From positions 186,001 through 250,000 of the forward strand of contig NZ_JAGQDG010000008.1 of assembly GCF_018069865.1 (NCBI RefSeq): a stretch of 64,000 bases of DNA, given 5' to 3'. The translations under genes were made by a program, and so were the position numbers. The notes under the pieces are model-generated. The model saw nothing but the letters and a program-made list of their open reading frames with translations, did not search any database and was not told the DNA's origin. Of this stretch, positions 17,359 through 25,358 are shown piece by piece. This DNA comes from Ideonella paludis. GTDB lineage: Bacteria; Pseudomonadota; Gammaproteobacteria; Burkholderiales; Burkholderiaceae_C. Position 1 is the first letter of the stretch, and every line of letters begins with the position of its first letter.

Positions 17359-19362
17359 ATGCATTATTTCGTGACTGGGGCAACGGGTTTCATTGGCAAG
17401 CGCTTGGTGAAGAAGCTGCTGGCGCGCAAAGGAGCGACCGTGCATTTCTTGCTGCGCCCGGGCAGCGAGGGCAAGGTGCCCGACCTGCTGAGCTTCTGGG
17501 GCGTCTCCAAGCAGCGCGCCATTCCGGTGATGGGCGACTTGACCAGCCGCAAGCTGGGCGTTGCGCCTGACGTGATCAAGAGCCTGAAGGGGCAAATCGA
17601 CGCGGTCTACCACCTCGCCGCCGTCTACGACCTGGGCGCCGATGAAGACAGCCAGGTGCAGGTCAATATCGAAGGCACGCGAAACCTGGTGGAGTTTGCC
17701 AAGGCCGTGGATGCGGGCCACGTGCACCATGTGTCTTCCATTGCTGCGGCGGGTTTGTATGAGGGCGTGTTCCGCGAGGACATGTTCGACGAGGCCGAGA
17801 ACCTCGACCACCCGTACTTCATGACCAAGCACGAGAGCGAGAAGATCGTGCGCACCGAATGCAAGCTGCCTTGGACGGTCTACCGCCCGGCCTTGGTGGT
17901 GGGTGATTCGGCCACCGGCGAGATGGACAAGATCGATGGGCCGTATTACTTCTTCAAGCTGATCCAGCGCATGCGCCAACTGCTGCCGCCCTGGATGCCC
18001 ACGGTGGGCCTGGAAGGCGGGCGCATCAACATCGTGCCGGTGGACTTTGTGGTCAATGCGCTGGACCACATCTCGCACAGCAAACATGAGCTGAAGGGCC
18101 AGTGCTTCCACCTGGTAGACCCAGTGGGCTATCGCGTGGGTGATGTGCTGGACATCTTTGCCAAGGCGGCACATGCGCCCAAGATGAACCTGTTTGTGAA
18201 TGCGGCCTTGATGGGCTTCATCCCCAAGAGCGTGAAGAAGGGCCTGATGGCGCTGGCGCCGGTGCGCCGTGTCTATAACGCCGTGATGAAGGACTTGGGC
18301 CTGCCCGAGGACATGTTCACCTTCATCAACTACCCCACGCGCTTCGACTGCCGCCAGACGGCCGCAGCGCTCAAGGGCAGTGGCATCGAGTGCCCCAAGC
18401 TCAATGACTATGCGTGGCGCTTGTGGGACTACTGGGAGCGCAACCTTGACCCCGACCTCTTCATCGACCGCAGCCTCAAGGGCTCGGTGGGTGGCAAGGT
18501 GGTGCTGGTGACGGGCGGCTCGTCCGGCATTGGCTTGGCGGCGGCCATCAAGTTTGCCGAGGCCGGGGCCATCACCATCATTTGCGCCCGGGGCGAAGAC
18601 AAGCTGGCAGAGGCCGTGGCCGAGATCAAGGCCAAAGCCGGCAAAGAAGCTCAGGTTCACAGCTACTCGGTGGACATCTCGGATGAGGCAGGCTGCGCCG
18701 CCTTTGTGAAGACGCTGGAAGAGGTGCACGGTGGTGTCGACTTCCTCATCAACAACGCGGGCCGCTCCATCCGCCGCGCGATTGAAAACAGCTACGACCG
18801 CTTCCACGACTTTGAGCGCACCATGCAGCTCAACTACTTTGGCTGCCTGCGCATCACCATGGGCCTGCTGCCCGGCATGGTGGCCAAGCGCAAAGGCCAT
18901 GTGGTGAACATCAGCTCCATTGGCGTGCTGACCAACGCGCCGCGCTTCTCGGCCTATGTGGCCTCAAAGGCCGCGCTCGACGCATGGACGCGCTGCGCCA
19001 GCAGCGAGTTTGCCGACCAGGGCATCAGCTTCACCACCATCAACATGCCCTTGGTGCGCACGCCCATGATTGCGCCGACCAAGATCTACAACAACGTGCC
19101 GACGCTCTCACCCGAAGAAGCCGCCGACATGATTGCCGAGGCCTGCGTCTACAAGCCGGTGCGCATCGCCACCCGCTTGGGCATCTTCGGCCAGGTGCTG
19201 CACGCCACCGTGCCCCGCGTGGCCCAGATCGTCATGAACACCAGCTTCCGCATGTTCCCCGACTCCGACGCCGCCAAGGGCGACAAGGCCAAGGGCGAGA
19301 AGCCCAAGCTCTCTGCTGAAGCGATGGCACTGCAGCAGATGATGCGGGGGATTCACTTCTGA
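17359..19362 (+). CDS. Two-domain fatty acyl-CoA reductase (NAD_binding_4 plus SDR)
   Basis: A 667-residue protein with two Rossmann domains. The first (about 1-360) has TGATGFIGKRLVKKLL at residue 6 and YFMTKHESEK (YxxxK) near 155, like fatty acyl-CoA reductases. The second (about 375-620) is a classical SDR with VTGGSSGIGLA, NNAG and a catalytic YVASK. The architecture and length match the alcohol-forming acyl-CoA reductase type described in Marinobacter (Maqu_2507), which reduces acyl-CoA through aldehyde to fatty alcohol. GGAG lies six bases before the chosen ATG (17359-17361). The C-terminal 30 residues are Lys-rich. No wax ester synthase is visible in the window. Which substrate it uses cannot be told from sequence. 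Confidence 0.82.
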   Translation: MHYFVTGATGFIGKRLVKKLLARKGATVHFLLRPGSEGKVPDLLSFWGVSKQRAIPVMGDLTSRKLGVAPDVIKSLKGQIDAVYHLAAVYDLGADEDSQVQVNIEGTRNLVEFAKAVDAGHVHHVSSIAAAGLYEGVFREDMFDEAENLDHPYFMTKHESEKIVRTECKLPWTVYRPALVVGDSATGEMDKIDGPYYFFKLIQRMRQLLPPWMPTVGLEGGRINIVPVDFVVNALDHISHSKHELKGQCFHLVDPVGYRVGDVLDIFAKAAHAPKMNLFVNAALMGFIPKSVKKGLMALAPVRRVYNAVMKDLGLPEDMFTFINYPTRFDCRQTAAALKGSGIECPKLNDYAWRLWDYWERNLDPDLFIDRSLKGSVGGKVVLVTGGSSGIGLAAAIKFAEAGAITIICARGEDKLAEAVAEIKAKAGKEAQVHSYSVDISDEAGCAAFVKTLEEVHGGVDFLINNAGRSIRRAIENSYDRFHDFERTMQLNYFGCLRITMGLLPGMVAKRKGHVVNISSIGVLTNAPRFSAYVASKAALDAWTRCASSEFADQGISFTTINMPLVRTPMIAPTKIYNNVPTLSPEEAADMIAEACVYKPVRIATRLGIFGQVLHATVPRVAQIVMNTSFRMFPDSDAAKGDKAKGEKPKLSAEAMALQQMMRGIHF

Positions 19363-19447
19363 CGAGGTAGTCTTATTCCATGCAAAACACGGAGGATGAT
19401 CCGGGTTTTGCATGGTTGTGGGTTGGGCGCGCGCTTCCATCCTTACG

Positions 19448-19681
19448 TCAATCTCGCCCAAAGCAGCGGCGAACAAACGACCAGAACCCACCGCCCCAAA
19501 AAATCGAGGCAGTGCCACAAGCCAGCCCACACACGGCCGCAACCAGCAAGCGGTGGTCCAACAGTTCACCGCTTCGGACTAGACGGGCAAAGAGCCATCC
19601 GCTGACTACGAATCCCAGAAGTGCAGCGGCCAGATGGCGTACCCACCAGCCTGGTTCTTCGTTGGTGTTGTTGGAAGGCAT
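19448..19681 (-). CDS. Small predicted membrane protein
   Basis: A 77-residue open frame with two hydrophobic segments, HLAAALLGFVVSGWLFARL and LLVAAVCGLACGTASIFWGGGFW, and a basic C-terminus. No ribosome binding site stands out before the ATG. It lies 75 bases downstream of the SUKH-like gene on the same strand, in a stretch with lower GC than its surroundings. I do not recognise a family. The regular membrane-protein composition is the only support that it is real. Confidence 0.45.
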   Translation of the reverse strand: MPSNNTNEEPGWWVRHLAAALLGFVVSGWLFARLVRSGELLDHRLLVAAVCGLACGTASIFWGGGFWSFVRRCFGRD

Positions 19682-19756
19682 GCTTGTGGATCAACGATTG
19701 ATTTCACCGAATTGGATTGGTTCGTCACGAGGTGTCCAAAGGACCGCTCGGTGAGC

Positions 19757-20317
19757 CTATTCATCGGTGGGGAGCAGCATTTCCCAAAACGTGATGTCGG
19801 AATGTGGATTGCTCTTGGAAATCGCCTCAAGGGTACTTTTGCGCATTGCGGTAGGCAGCGGATTCTTGGACAGGGCAACGGGATGTTCGCGCCCAAGTCC
19901 AAGTTCGAGCACGAGCGAAAAGGCTTGGAAGAAGCCTTCTGCTGAATCAGCAATCCGCCAAGGTTCCCAAACACCTTGGCCGTGAAAATCTGTCAGGATA
20001 GGTAAGCTATCTGCAGTGGTGTCGAGAATGAGGGGCTCGCCCGACGAGAGGGTGTGGGCAATGACCAGCCATTCCTGCCTCCAGTCGCCAGGGACGCCTG
20101 TACAAAGACTGATTCCTCCTGGGGAAACTGAGTACCCTATCTGTGCCGTTGGTAGTTCGGTCTCGGAATGGAGTTGAATTCCACCGTAGCCAAGGCTTGC
20201 TTTGCCTGTTGGCTGTTGCCGAAGAAGAAACAGGTATCGCTCTGGAAACATGCGTAGGTCTGGACTCGAAATTGCGGAATCGGCGTCAAGTGGTAGTTCC
20301 TTCGGACCAAAATCCAC
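19757..20317 (-). CDS. Hypothetical protein, possible SUKH (SMI1/KNR4)-like
   Basis: A 186-residue protein with a GTG start 12 bases after the higA-like stop. The segment LVIAHTLSSGEPLILDTTADSLPILTDFHGQGVWEPWRIADSAEGFFQAF resembles the core of SUKH-superfamily proteins, where a strand ending in a D-x-x, a short loop, and a W-x-x-x-ADSFxxF motif recur. The C-terminal FWEMLL also fits. Many SUKH members are immunity proteins for polymorphic or contact-dependent toxins. No toxin gene is next to it. Codon use is more AT-rich than flanking genes, which suggests horizontal acquisition. The family call is tentative. Confidence 0.55.
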   Translation of the reverse strand: MDFGPKELPLDADSAISSPDLRMFPERYLFLLRQQPTGKASLGYGGIQLHSETELPTAQIGYSVSPGGISLCTGVPGDWRQEWLVIAHTLSSGEPLILDTTADSLPILTDFHGQGVWEPWRIADSAEGFFQAFSLVLELGLGREHPVALSKNPLPTAMRKSTLEAISKSNPHSDITFWEMLLPTDE

Positions 20318-20329
20318 CGCCCATACTCA

Positions 20330-20629
20330 CTATGCCGCCAGCAGCGCACACCGCTGAATGGCGGCCAGTTCCTTGTGCAGCGATTCTTTGGCGATGGCCG
20401 TGTCGTAAGCGGCTTGCCCGCGCAGCCACCAACCATCACTCAGGCCGAAGTAGCGGCAAAGCCGAAGATCGGTGTCAGCGGTGATGGAGCGCTTGCCCGA
20501 GACAATCTCACCGATACGCTGAGGCGGGACGCCGATGTCCTTGGCAAGCCGGTACTTGGTCAGGCCCAGCGGCTTCAAAAACTCCTCTTCGAGCATTTCG
20601 CCCGGCGAAACGGGTGCAACGGTGCGCAT
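20330..20629 (-). CDS. HigA-family antitoxin-like regulator without an adjacent toxin
   Basis: A 99-residue protein with the HigA-type architecture: SPGEMLEEEFLKPLGLTKYRLAKDIGVPPQRIGEIVSGKRSITADTDLRLCRYFGLSDGWWLR. It contains an HTH_3 domain and the family-typical GLSxGWWLRxQAxYD end. HigA normally binds its operator and neutralises HigB, an mRNA interferase of about 90 residues encoded just upstream. Here only 18 bases separate it from the upstream gene, which is not a HigB, so the toxin is missing. Confidence 0.85.
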   Translation of the reverse strand: MRTVAPVSPGEMLEEEFLKPLGLTKYRLAKDIGVPPQRIGEIVSGKRSITADTDLRLCRYFGLSDGWWLRGQAAYDTAIAKESLHKELAAIQRCALLAA

Positions 20630-20647
20630 GAGAATCCTTCCTGGCCG

Positions 20648-20965
20648 TCAGTGACAGTCCACGATCTCGACGTCAGTCGCGCCTTCTAGCTTACGCTTCC
20701 GCTGCTCGGTAAAGCTCCACCATGGCAGCGGTGGCCCGCCATCCATGAACGAGGTGACGGACAGGAACACGTCAATCACGCACGGGTCATGTCGCACACC
20801 CGTCAGCGCACAGAGGCGTTGGTGAAGCTCGAAGGCATCTTTCCCGGTCAGGTCGGCCGGGGTTTGTATGCCCAAGATCTGCAGGTCTTTGGCACCAGCC
20901 GGGCCGATGTTGGGCAGGTCGGTGAGCCGTGTCAGGCGCGCTCGGTCGACCTTGCTTGGATGCAT
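20648..20965 (-). CDS. Helix-hairpin-helix protein, Cdd1 ('pathogenicity locus') family
   Basis: A 105-residue protein. LTDLPNIGPAGAKDLQILGIQTPADL is a helix-hairpin-helix motif, followed by the family-typical pattern of LHQRLCALTGVRHDPCVIDVF and a tryptophan pair before a basic tail (PWWSFTEQRKRKL). This matches the small Cdd1-type proteins, whose function is unknown but whose HhH fold suggests DNA binding. The ATG overlaps the stop of the TPR gene by one base (TGATG), so it is co-transcribed with it. Confidence 0.78.
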   Translation of the reverse strand: MHPSKVDRARLTRLTDLPNIGPAGAKDLQILGIQTPADLTGKDAFELHQRLCALTGVRHDPCVIDVFLSVTSFMDGGPPLPWWSFTEQRKRKLEGATDVEIVDCH

Positions 20966-21738
20966 CAGTCTTCCAACTCCGCCTTGGCCATTTCAATGTC
21001 CAGGCGCTCCATCGCGTCCATGGCTTCACAAGCGGCGGCGTCGGCATAGAGCTGCTCGGCTTCGGCCATTTTCTTGTCGCCTTCGAGCATGACCAAGCCA
21101 TTGGCGTACTCGACCATGGCGATGGCGCTGCCGGGGTTGAGCTTGAGGGCCTGCTTGTACATCTTCAGGCCGGTGGCGGCGTCGGCGCCCTGGGTTTTGC
21201 CCAGCAGCTTGCCGACCTTGTCGATCACTTCGGCGTGAAAGGCGCCCAGGGCGATGTGGGCGTCGGCATGCTTGGGCTCGAGCTTGATGGTGGTTTCCAG
21301 CGCGTTCTTGACCTTGGAGCCCAGGCCTTGGGCCAGGGCTTTGGCCACACTGATGCCTTGGCTGTAGCGGCCCAGGGCATAGGCCATTTGGTACCAGGCA
21401 TTGGCGTTCTTGGGCTCGGCGGCGGCTTGGGCCTCGGCGCGGGCGGCCACTTCTTCGAACAGGGCGAGCTTGGTCTTCTCGCTCTTTTCAAGATAGTTGG
21501 CGTAGATGCTTTGGGCGCGGTTGGCCACGTTCAGGCCTGCACCACCGGCCTTCAAGCCGGCTTCAACGGCCTTTTGGAATTGGCCCGAGTGGTAGAGCGC
21601 CCAGGCGGCCTGCACAGCCTCGTCTTTGGGCCAGGGCTCGGCATCGCCCATGTGCAGGCGCGCCCAGTGCTTCTTGAGCGTGGCCGCGCTGTAGGTGTAG
21701 TCGGCGGCGTCATAGGGAAAAGCGGTCCATTTGGCCAT
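20965..21738 (-). CDS. Tetratricopeptide repeat protein
   Basis: A 257-residue cytoplasmic helical protein without a signal peptide. TPR-like units are visible at AVQAAWALYHSGQFQKAVEAGLKAGG, AEPKNANAWYQMAYALGRYS, LEPKHADAHIALGAFHAEV, and AATGLKMYKQALKLNPGSAIAMVEYANGLVM. GGAG lies seven bases before the ATG at 21736-21738. It is downstream of the tetR gene on the same strand with a 57-base gap. It probably acts as a protein-interaction scaffold; no partner is evident. Confidence 0.8.
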   Translation of the reverse strand: MAKWTAFPYDAADYTYSAATLKKHWARLHMGDAEPWPKDEAVQAAWALYHSGQFQKAVEAGLKAGGAGLNVANRAQSIYANYLEKSEKTKLALFEEVAARAEAQAAAEPKNANAWYQMAYALGRYSQGISVAKALAQGLGSKVKNALETTIKLEPKHADAHIALGAFHAEVIDKVGKLLGKTQGADAATGLKMYKQALKLNPGSAIAMVEYANGLVMLEGDKKMAEAEQLYADAAACEAMDAMERLDIEMAKAELED

Positions 21739-21795
21739 GTGTTGTCTCCGTCTCTTTGTAGGGTCGCCCCACTGCGAGTCAGTGGGCTTCTTCAC

Positions 21796-22452
21796 TCATT
21801 GTTGTCGGTAAGCGTTGCTGAGTTTTTGCAGGTGGTCGCGGGCGGCGGGCTCCAGATAGGGGCTGACCAGGCTCAGCACATGGCCTGCACCACGGGCCAA
21901 GGTGGCGGCGGCGTGTTCAGGCTCCAGGGCTTTGCGCGGCTCGCGCACATATTCGTAGCTCAGCCAATAGGTCAGCACCACCACCATGGCGGTGGCCGTG
22001 GCGGCGGCGTCGAGCTTGTCGAGGCGCATGGCACTGCCGCGGGCCAGGCCGGTGAGCAGGCTCTCCACGGCACGGCTCTTGTGCTTGAGCACGAACTGGA
22101 AGTGGGTTTCCAAGCGCCGGTTCTTGCTGAGCAGGTCGTTCAGGTCGCGGTACAAAAAGCGGTAGCCCCAAATCAGCTCAAAGAGCATGTGGAAGAAGAG
22201 CCAGGCGTCTTCCACATTGCGCACGTCCTCGGCGGCCAGCAGCAGCTCGTTGAGCGCCTTTTCGTAGCGGTCAAAAAGAGCGTTGATCAGCTCGTCCTTG
22301 GCCGGGTAGTGGTAGTAAAGGTTGCCCGGGCTGATGCCCAACTCGGCCGAGATCAGGGTGGTCGAGACATTCGGTTCACCGAAGCGGTTGAACAGATCCA
22401 GCGTCACTTCAAGAATGCGCTCGGCGGTACGGCGGGGCTTTTTGGTGGTCAT
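21796..22452 (-). CDS. TetR family transcriptional regulator
   Basis: A 218-residue repressor-type protein. The N-terminal HTH is RILEVTLDLFNRFGEPNVSTTLISAELGISPGNLYYHYPAKDELI, with the TetR recognition helix pattern. The remainder is a helical ligand-binding domain. It is transcribed divergently from the ABC transporter genes at 22530, with about 77 bases between the starts, so it may control them. A second possible target is the TPR gene that follows it. Confidence 0.9.
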   Translation of the reverse strand: MTTKKPRRTAERILEVTLDLFNRFGEPNVSTTLISAELGISPGNLYYHYPAKDELINALFDRYEKALNELLLAAEDVRNVEDAWLFFHMLFELIWGYRFLYRDLNDLLSKNRRLETHFQFVLKHKSRAVESLLTGLARGSAMRLDKLDAAATATAMVVVLTYWLSYEYVREPRKALEPEHAAATLARGAGHVLSLVSPYLEPAARDHLQKLSNAYRQQ

Positions 22453-22529
22453 GGAGGGGCGCAGTGTTCAGGCGCAATCTAGCACCATCCGCCCGCTGTG
22501 CCCTTGGTGGCTCTCCCTACAATGCCCGG

Positions 22530-23471
22530 ATGCCTGCTGTTTCTTTTCAGGGGGTCGCCAAGACCTACCAGGGTGCCCGAGGCACTCTTCGAGCGCTGGA
22601 TGGGGTGTCGTTTGACATTGCCGAGGGCGAGTTTTTTGGATTGCTGGGGCCCAATGGTGCCGGCAAGACCACGCTGATCAGCGTGCTGGCTGGCTTGGGC
22701 CGGGCCACCGAGGGCTGTGTCACGGTGATGGGGCACGACGTGGTGAGCGACTACCCAGCGGCGCGGCGCGCGCTCGGCCTGGTGCCCCAGGAATTGGTGT
22801 TTGACCCGTTTTTCTCGGTGCGAGAGACCCTGCGCATCCAAAGTGGCTATTTCGGCGTGCGCGGCAATGAGGCCTGGATCGACGAGTTGCTGCAAGGCCT
22901 GGGTTTGGCCGACAAAGCGCATGCCAATATGCGCCAGCTCTCCGGCGGTATGAAGCGCCGGGTGCTGGTGGCCCAAGCCCTGGTGCACAAACCACCCGTC
23001 ATCGTGCTGGATGAGCCCACAGCCGGCGTGGATGTGGAGTTGCGCCAAACCCTGTGGCAGTTTGTGGCCCAGCTCAACAAGCAGGGCAGCACGGTGCTGC
23101 TGACCACGCATTACTTGGAAGAGGCCGAGGCCCTGTGCGGCCGGATTGCCATGCTCAAGGCTGGCAAGGTGGTGGCGCTGGACCGCACGGCCAACCTGCT
23201 GGCGGCGGCCAGTGGCAGTGTGCTGCGTTTCAAGACCGACGACGCCCTGCCGCCCCACTTGGCTGAGCACGCACGCATCACTGGCCGCATGGTTCAGATC
23301 CGCACCAAAGACGCTCAAGCCGTAGAGACCATGCTGGCCAAGCTGCGAGAGGCGAATGTGCGCATTGAAGACTTGGAGATCGGCCGCGCCGACTTGGAAG
23401 AGGTGTTTCTGTCCATCATGCAAGCGCCGAGCAGCCCCCGCACCGGCACTGCGCAGGAGGTGCTGGCATGA
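22530..23471 (+). CDS. ABC-2 type exporter ATP-binding protein
   Basis: A 313-residue ABC ATPase with Walker A GPNGAGKTTLI, signature motif RQLSGGMKRRVLVAQAL, Walker B VIVLDEPTAGVD and the H-loop TTHYLEEAE. The C-terminal about 80 residues form the accessory domain seen in DrrA/YadG-type subunits. I start at ATG 22530 (MPAVSFQGVAKTY); the frame is open further upstream. It overlaps the permease gene by four bases (ATGA). It powers export of an unknown substrate, resembling E. coli YadGH. Confidence 0.92.
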   Translation: MPAVSFQGVAKTYQGARGTLRALDGVSFDIAEGEFFGLLGPNGAGKTTLISVLAGLGRATEGCVTVMGHDVVSDYPAARRALGLVPQELVFDPFFSVRETLRIQSGYFGVRGNEAWIDELLQGLGLADKAHANMRQLSGGMKRRVLVAQALVHKPPVIVLDEPTAGVDVELRQTLWQFVAQLNKQGSTVLLTTHYLEEAEALCGRIAMLKAGKVVALDRTANLLAAASGSVLRFKTDDALPPHLAEHARITGRMVQIRTKDAQAVETMLAKLREANVRIEDLEIGRADLEEVFLSIMQAPSSPRTGTAQEVLA

Positions 23472-24256
23472 GCGCGGCCTCGAAGCCTAGCCACGGCCCG
23501 CTGGATGGCGCTCGAACCCTGTTCTACAAAGAGGTGCTGCGCTTTTGGAAGGTGAGTTTTCAGACGGTGGCCGCGCCGGTGTTGACGGCGGTGCTGTACC
23601 TGCTGATCTTCGGCCATGTGCTGGAAGACCACGTCAAGGTCTACGGCTCGGTGGGCTACACCGCCTTCTTGATCCCCGGATTAGTGATGATGAGCGTGCT
23701 GCAAAACGCCTTTGCCAACAGCTCGTCCAGCCTGATTCAAAGCAAGATCACCGGCAACATCGTCTTCTTGCTGGTCACCCCTCTGTCGCACTGGGCTTGG
23801 TACGTGGCTTATGTGGGCGCCTCGGTGGTGCGTGGCTTGGTGGTGGGCACTGGCGTGTTGGTGGTGACCGCGTGGTTCGGTTTGTCGTGGCCGGCCCAGC
23901 CGCAGTGGATCTTGGTGTTTGGCTTGCTGGGAGCCGTGTTGATGGGCTCGCTGGGCCTGATGGCCGGCTTGTGGGCTGAAAAGTTCGATCAACTGGCCGG
24001 CTTCCAGAACTTCTTGGTCATGCCGCTGACCATGCTGGCGGGGGTGTTTTACTCGGTCAGCTCGCTGCCACCGTTTTGGCAAGTGGCCAGCCACCTGAAT
24101 CCCTTCTTCTACATGATCGATGGCTTCAGGCGCGGCTTCTTCGGCGTCAGCGACGCCTCGCCTTGGCTCAGCTTGCTCGTCGTCCTGGGCTTCACCGCCG
24201 TGGTGGCGGCTTGGACGCTGCGCTTGTTGAAGACGGGCTACAAACTCAGGCATTGA
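23468..24256 (+). CDS. ABC-2 type transporter permease
   Basis: A 262-residue inner-membrane protein with about six membrane segments. ABC-2 family signatures include LYLLIFGHVL, YTAFLIPGLVMMSVLQNAFANSSSSLI, FQNFLVMPLTMLAGVFYSVSSLPPFWQ and LNPFFYMIDGFRRGFFG. Its ATG overlaps the ATPase stop codon (ATGA), so the pair is translationally coupled. It resembles YadH. The substrate is unknown. Confidence 0.92.
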   Translation: MSAASKPSHGPLDGARTLFYKEVLRFWKVSFQTVAAPVLTAVLYLLIFGHVLEDHVKVYGSVGYTAFLIPGLVMMSVLQNAFANSSSSLIQSKITGNIVFLLVTPLSHWAWYVAYVGASVVRGLVVGTGVLVVTAWFGLSWPAQPQWILVFGLLGAVLMGSLGLMAGLWAEKFDQLAGFQNFLVMPLTMLAGVFYSVSSLPPFWQVASHLNPFFYMIDGFRRGFFGVSDASPWLSLLVVLGFTAVVAAWTLRLLKTGYKLRH

Positions 24257-24451
24257 GAATAGCCTGCGTTGTGTGTGGGGGTGGGATCGATGCTTAAATG
24301 CAATCGACCGTCCTGCAAGCTGGGGATGTCCCGGGCGGCTCCCCAGTGAGACACTGGTAAGAAAATGTATGTCGTTGAGTAAGCCCTGGCGCCGCCTTGG
24401 GGCTCTGGTCGGTGTGGTTGAAAGCGCAACAGTTCCTTGGGAGAGGTAGAA

Positions 24452-25345
24452 ATGTCACAGCACGTACATTCAGATCCGTCACGGTTCCATTTGTCAGAGA
24501 GCCTCCGACAACTCTGCCCTGGGATGCCGGAGTTGTTCACCGGTGATCGCTTTCTCTACGACATTCAGGCGGGCCGGCCCTACCGGTCGGCAGGCGCTGA
24601 AGAGGCGCAAGGCGCGCGCTCCGAGGCCTTGCTGCACATCGTGCCCAAGGCCGATGCGCCCCTGATCGTATTCTGCCGCGCCATTCGTAAAGAATGGACC
24701 ATCTACTCAGACCATTGGCGTGGCCTGTTCAATGGCGAGGCCCATGTCTTGATGCTGGAAGATTTTTCCCGGCGTTTTTACACCGCGGGCGTGCACTCGC
24801 TGGGTAGCGACTTTGCGGCCAATATTGTGTGGATCCGGAAGCTGGCCAAGGCCTTGGGGGCGACCACGGTGCTGACTTGTGGCTCGTCTGCTGGCGGGAC
24901 GGGGGCGCTGATGTACGGCTCGGCCTTGAAGGCGCGCAAGATGTTGGCCTTGTCGCCCATCACGTCCTTCAACACGGCCTTTTATGAAGGCGATCCCTTG
25001 TCGTCGCCCGACTCTCAGCGCATCAAGACGCGCCTGTTGCGCCTGCCCAAGGTGCTGCCCAAGAACAATTTATTCGATGCGCGCTTGGCGCTTTCCGACT
25101 TGGGCCCGGGTGGCCAAGTCCACGTTCATTACCCCAGCGCCATGCACTGGGACACTAAATGGGCGCTCCACGTTCAAGGGCTCAAGGGTGTGAGTCTGTT
25201 CGCGCATGGCTCAGCCACCAAGCACAACTTGCTGGATGAGCAGGCCAAGAACACTTTCTTGGACGCTGAAATCAGTGACTTCCTATTGGCGCAGGACGAC
25301 GGCTCAGCCAAAACGGCGGCCGAGCGGGAAAGCGCTTTGGCTTAA
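24452..25345 (+). CDS. Predicted alpha/beta hydrolase (cytoplasmic)
   Basis: A 297-residue protein without a signal peptide. The segment KALGATTVLTCGSSAGGTGALMYG looks like a nucleophile elbow with Ser in the GSSAGG context, preceded by a strand-loop DFAANIVWIRKLAKAL. Upstream, PLIVFCRAIRKEWTIYSDHWRGLF could be the first strand and oxyanion loop. A candidate catalytic His lies near the C-terminus (FAHGSATKHNLLDE). AGAGG lies before the ATG at 24452. It is followed after 13 bases by a second hydrolase-like gene. The substrate is unknown and the enzyme class is inferred from the elbow alone. Confidence 0.6.
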   Translation: MSQHVHSDPSRFHLSESLRQLCPGMPELFTGDRFLYDIQAGRPYRSAGAEEAQGARSEALLHIVPKADAPLIVFCRAIRKEWTIYSDHWRGLFNGEAHVLMLEDFSRRFYTAGVHSLGSDFAANIVWIRKLAKALGATTVLTCGSSAGGTGALMYGSALKARKMLALSPITSFNTAFYEGDPLSSPDSQRIKTRLLRLPKVLPKNNLFDARLALSDLGPGGQVHVHYPSAMHWDTKWALHVQGLKGVSLFAHGSATKHNLLDEQAKNTFLDAEISDFLLAQDDGSAKTAAERESALA

Positions 25346-25358
25346 AGGGCTGAGCATC

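Noticed and set aside
20630-20647. Hidden HigB toxin upstream of the HigA-like gene
   Set aside because: Only 18 bases separate HigA from an unrelated helix-hairpin-helix gene, and no frame downstream has HigB-like sequence.
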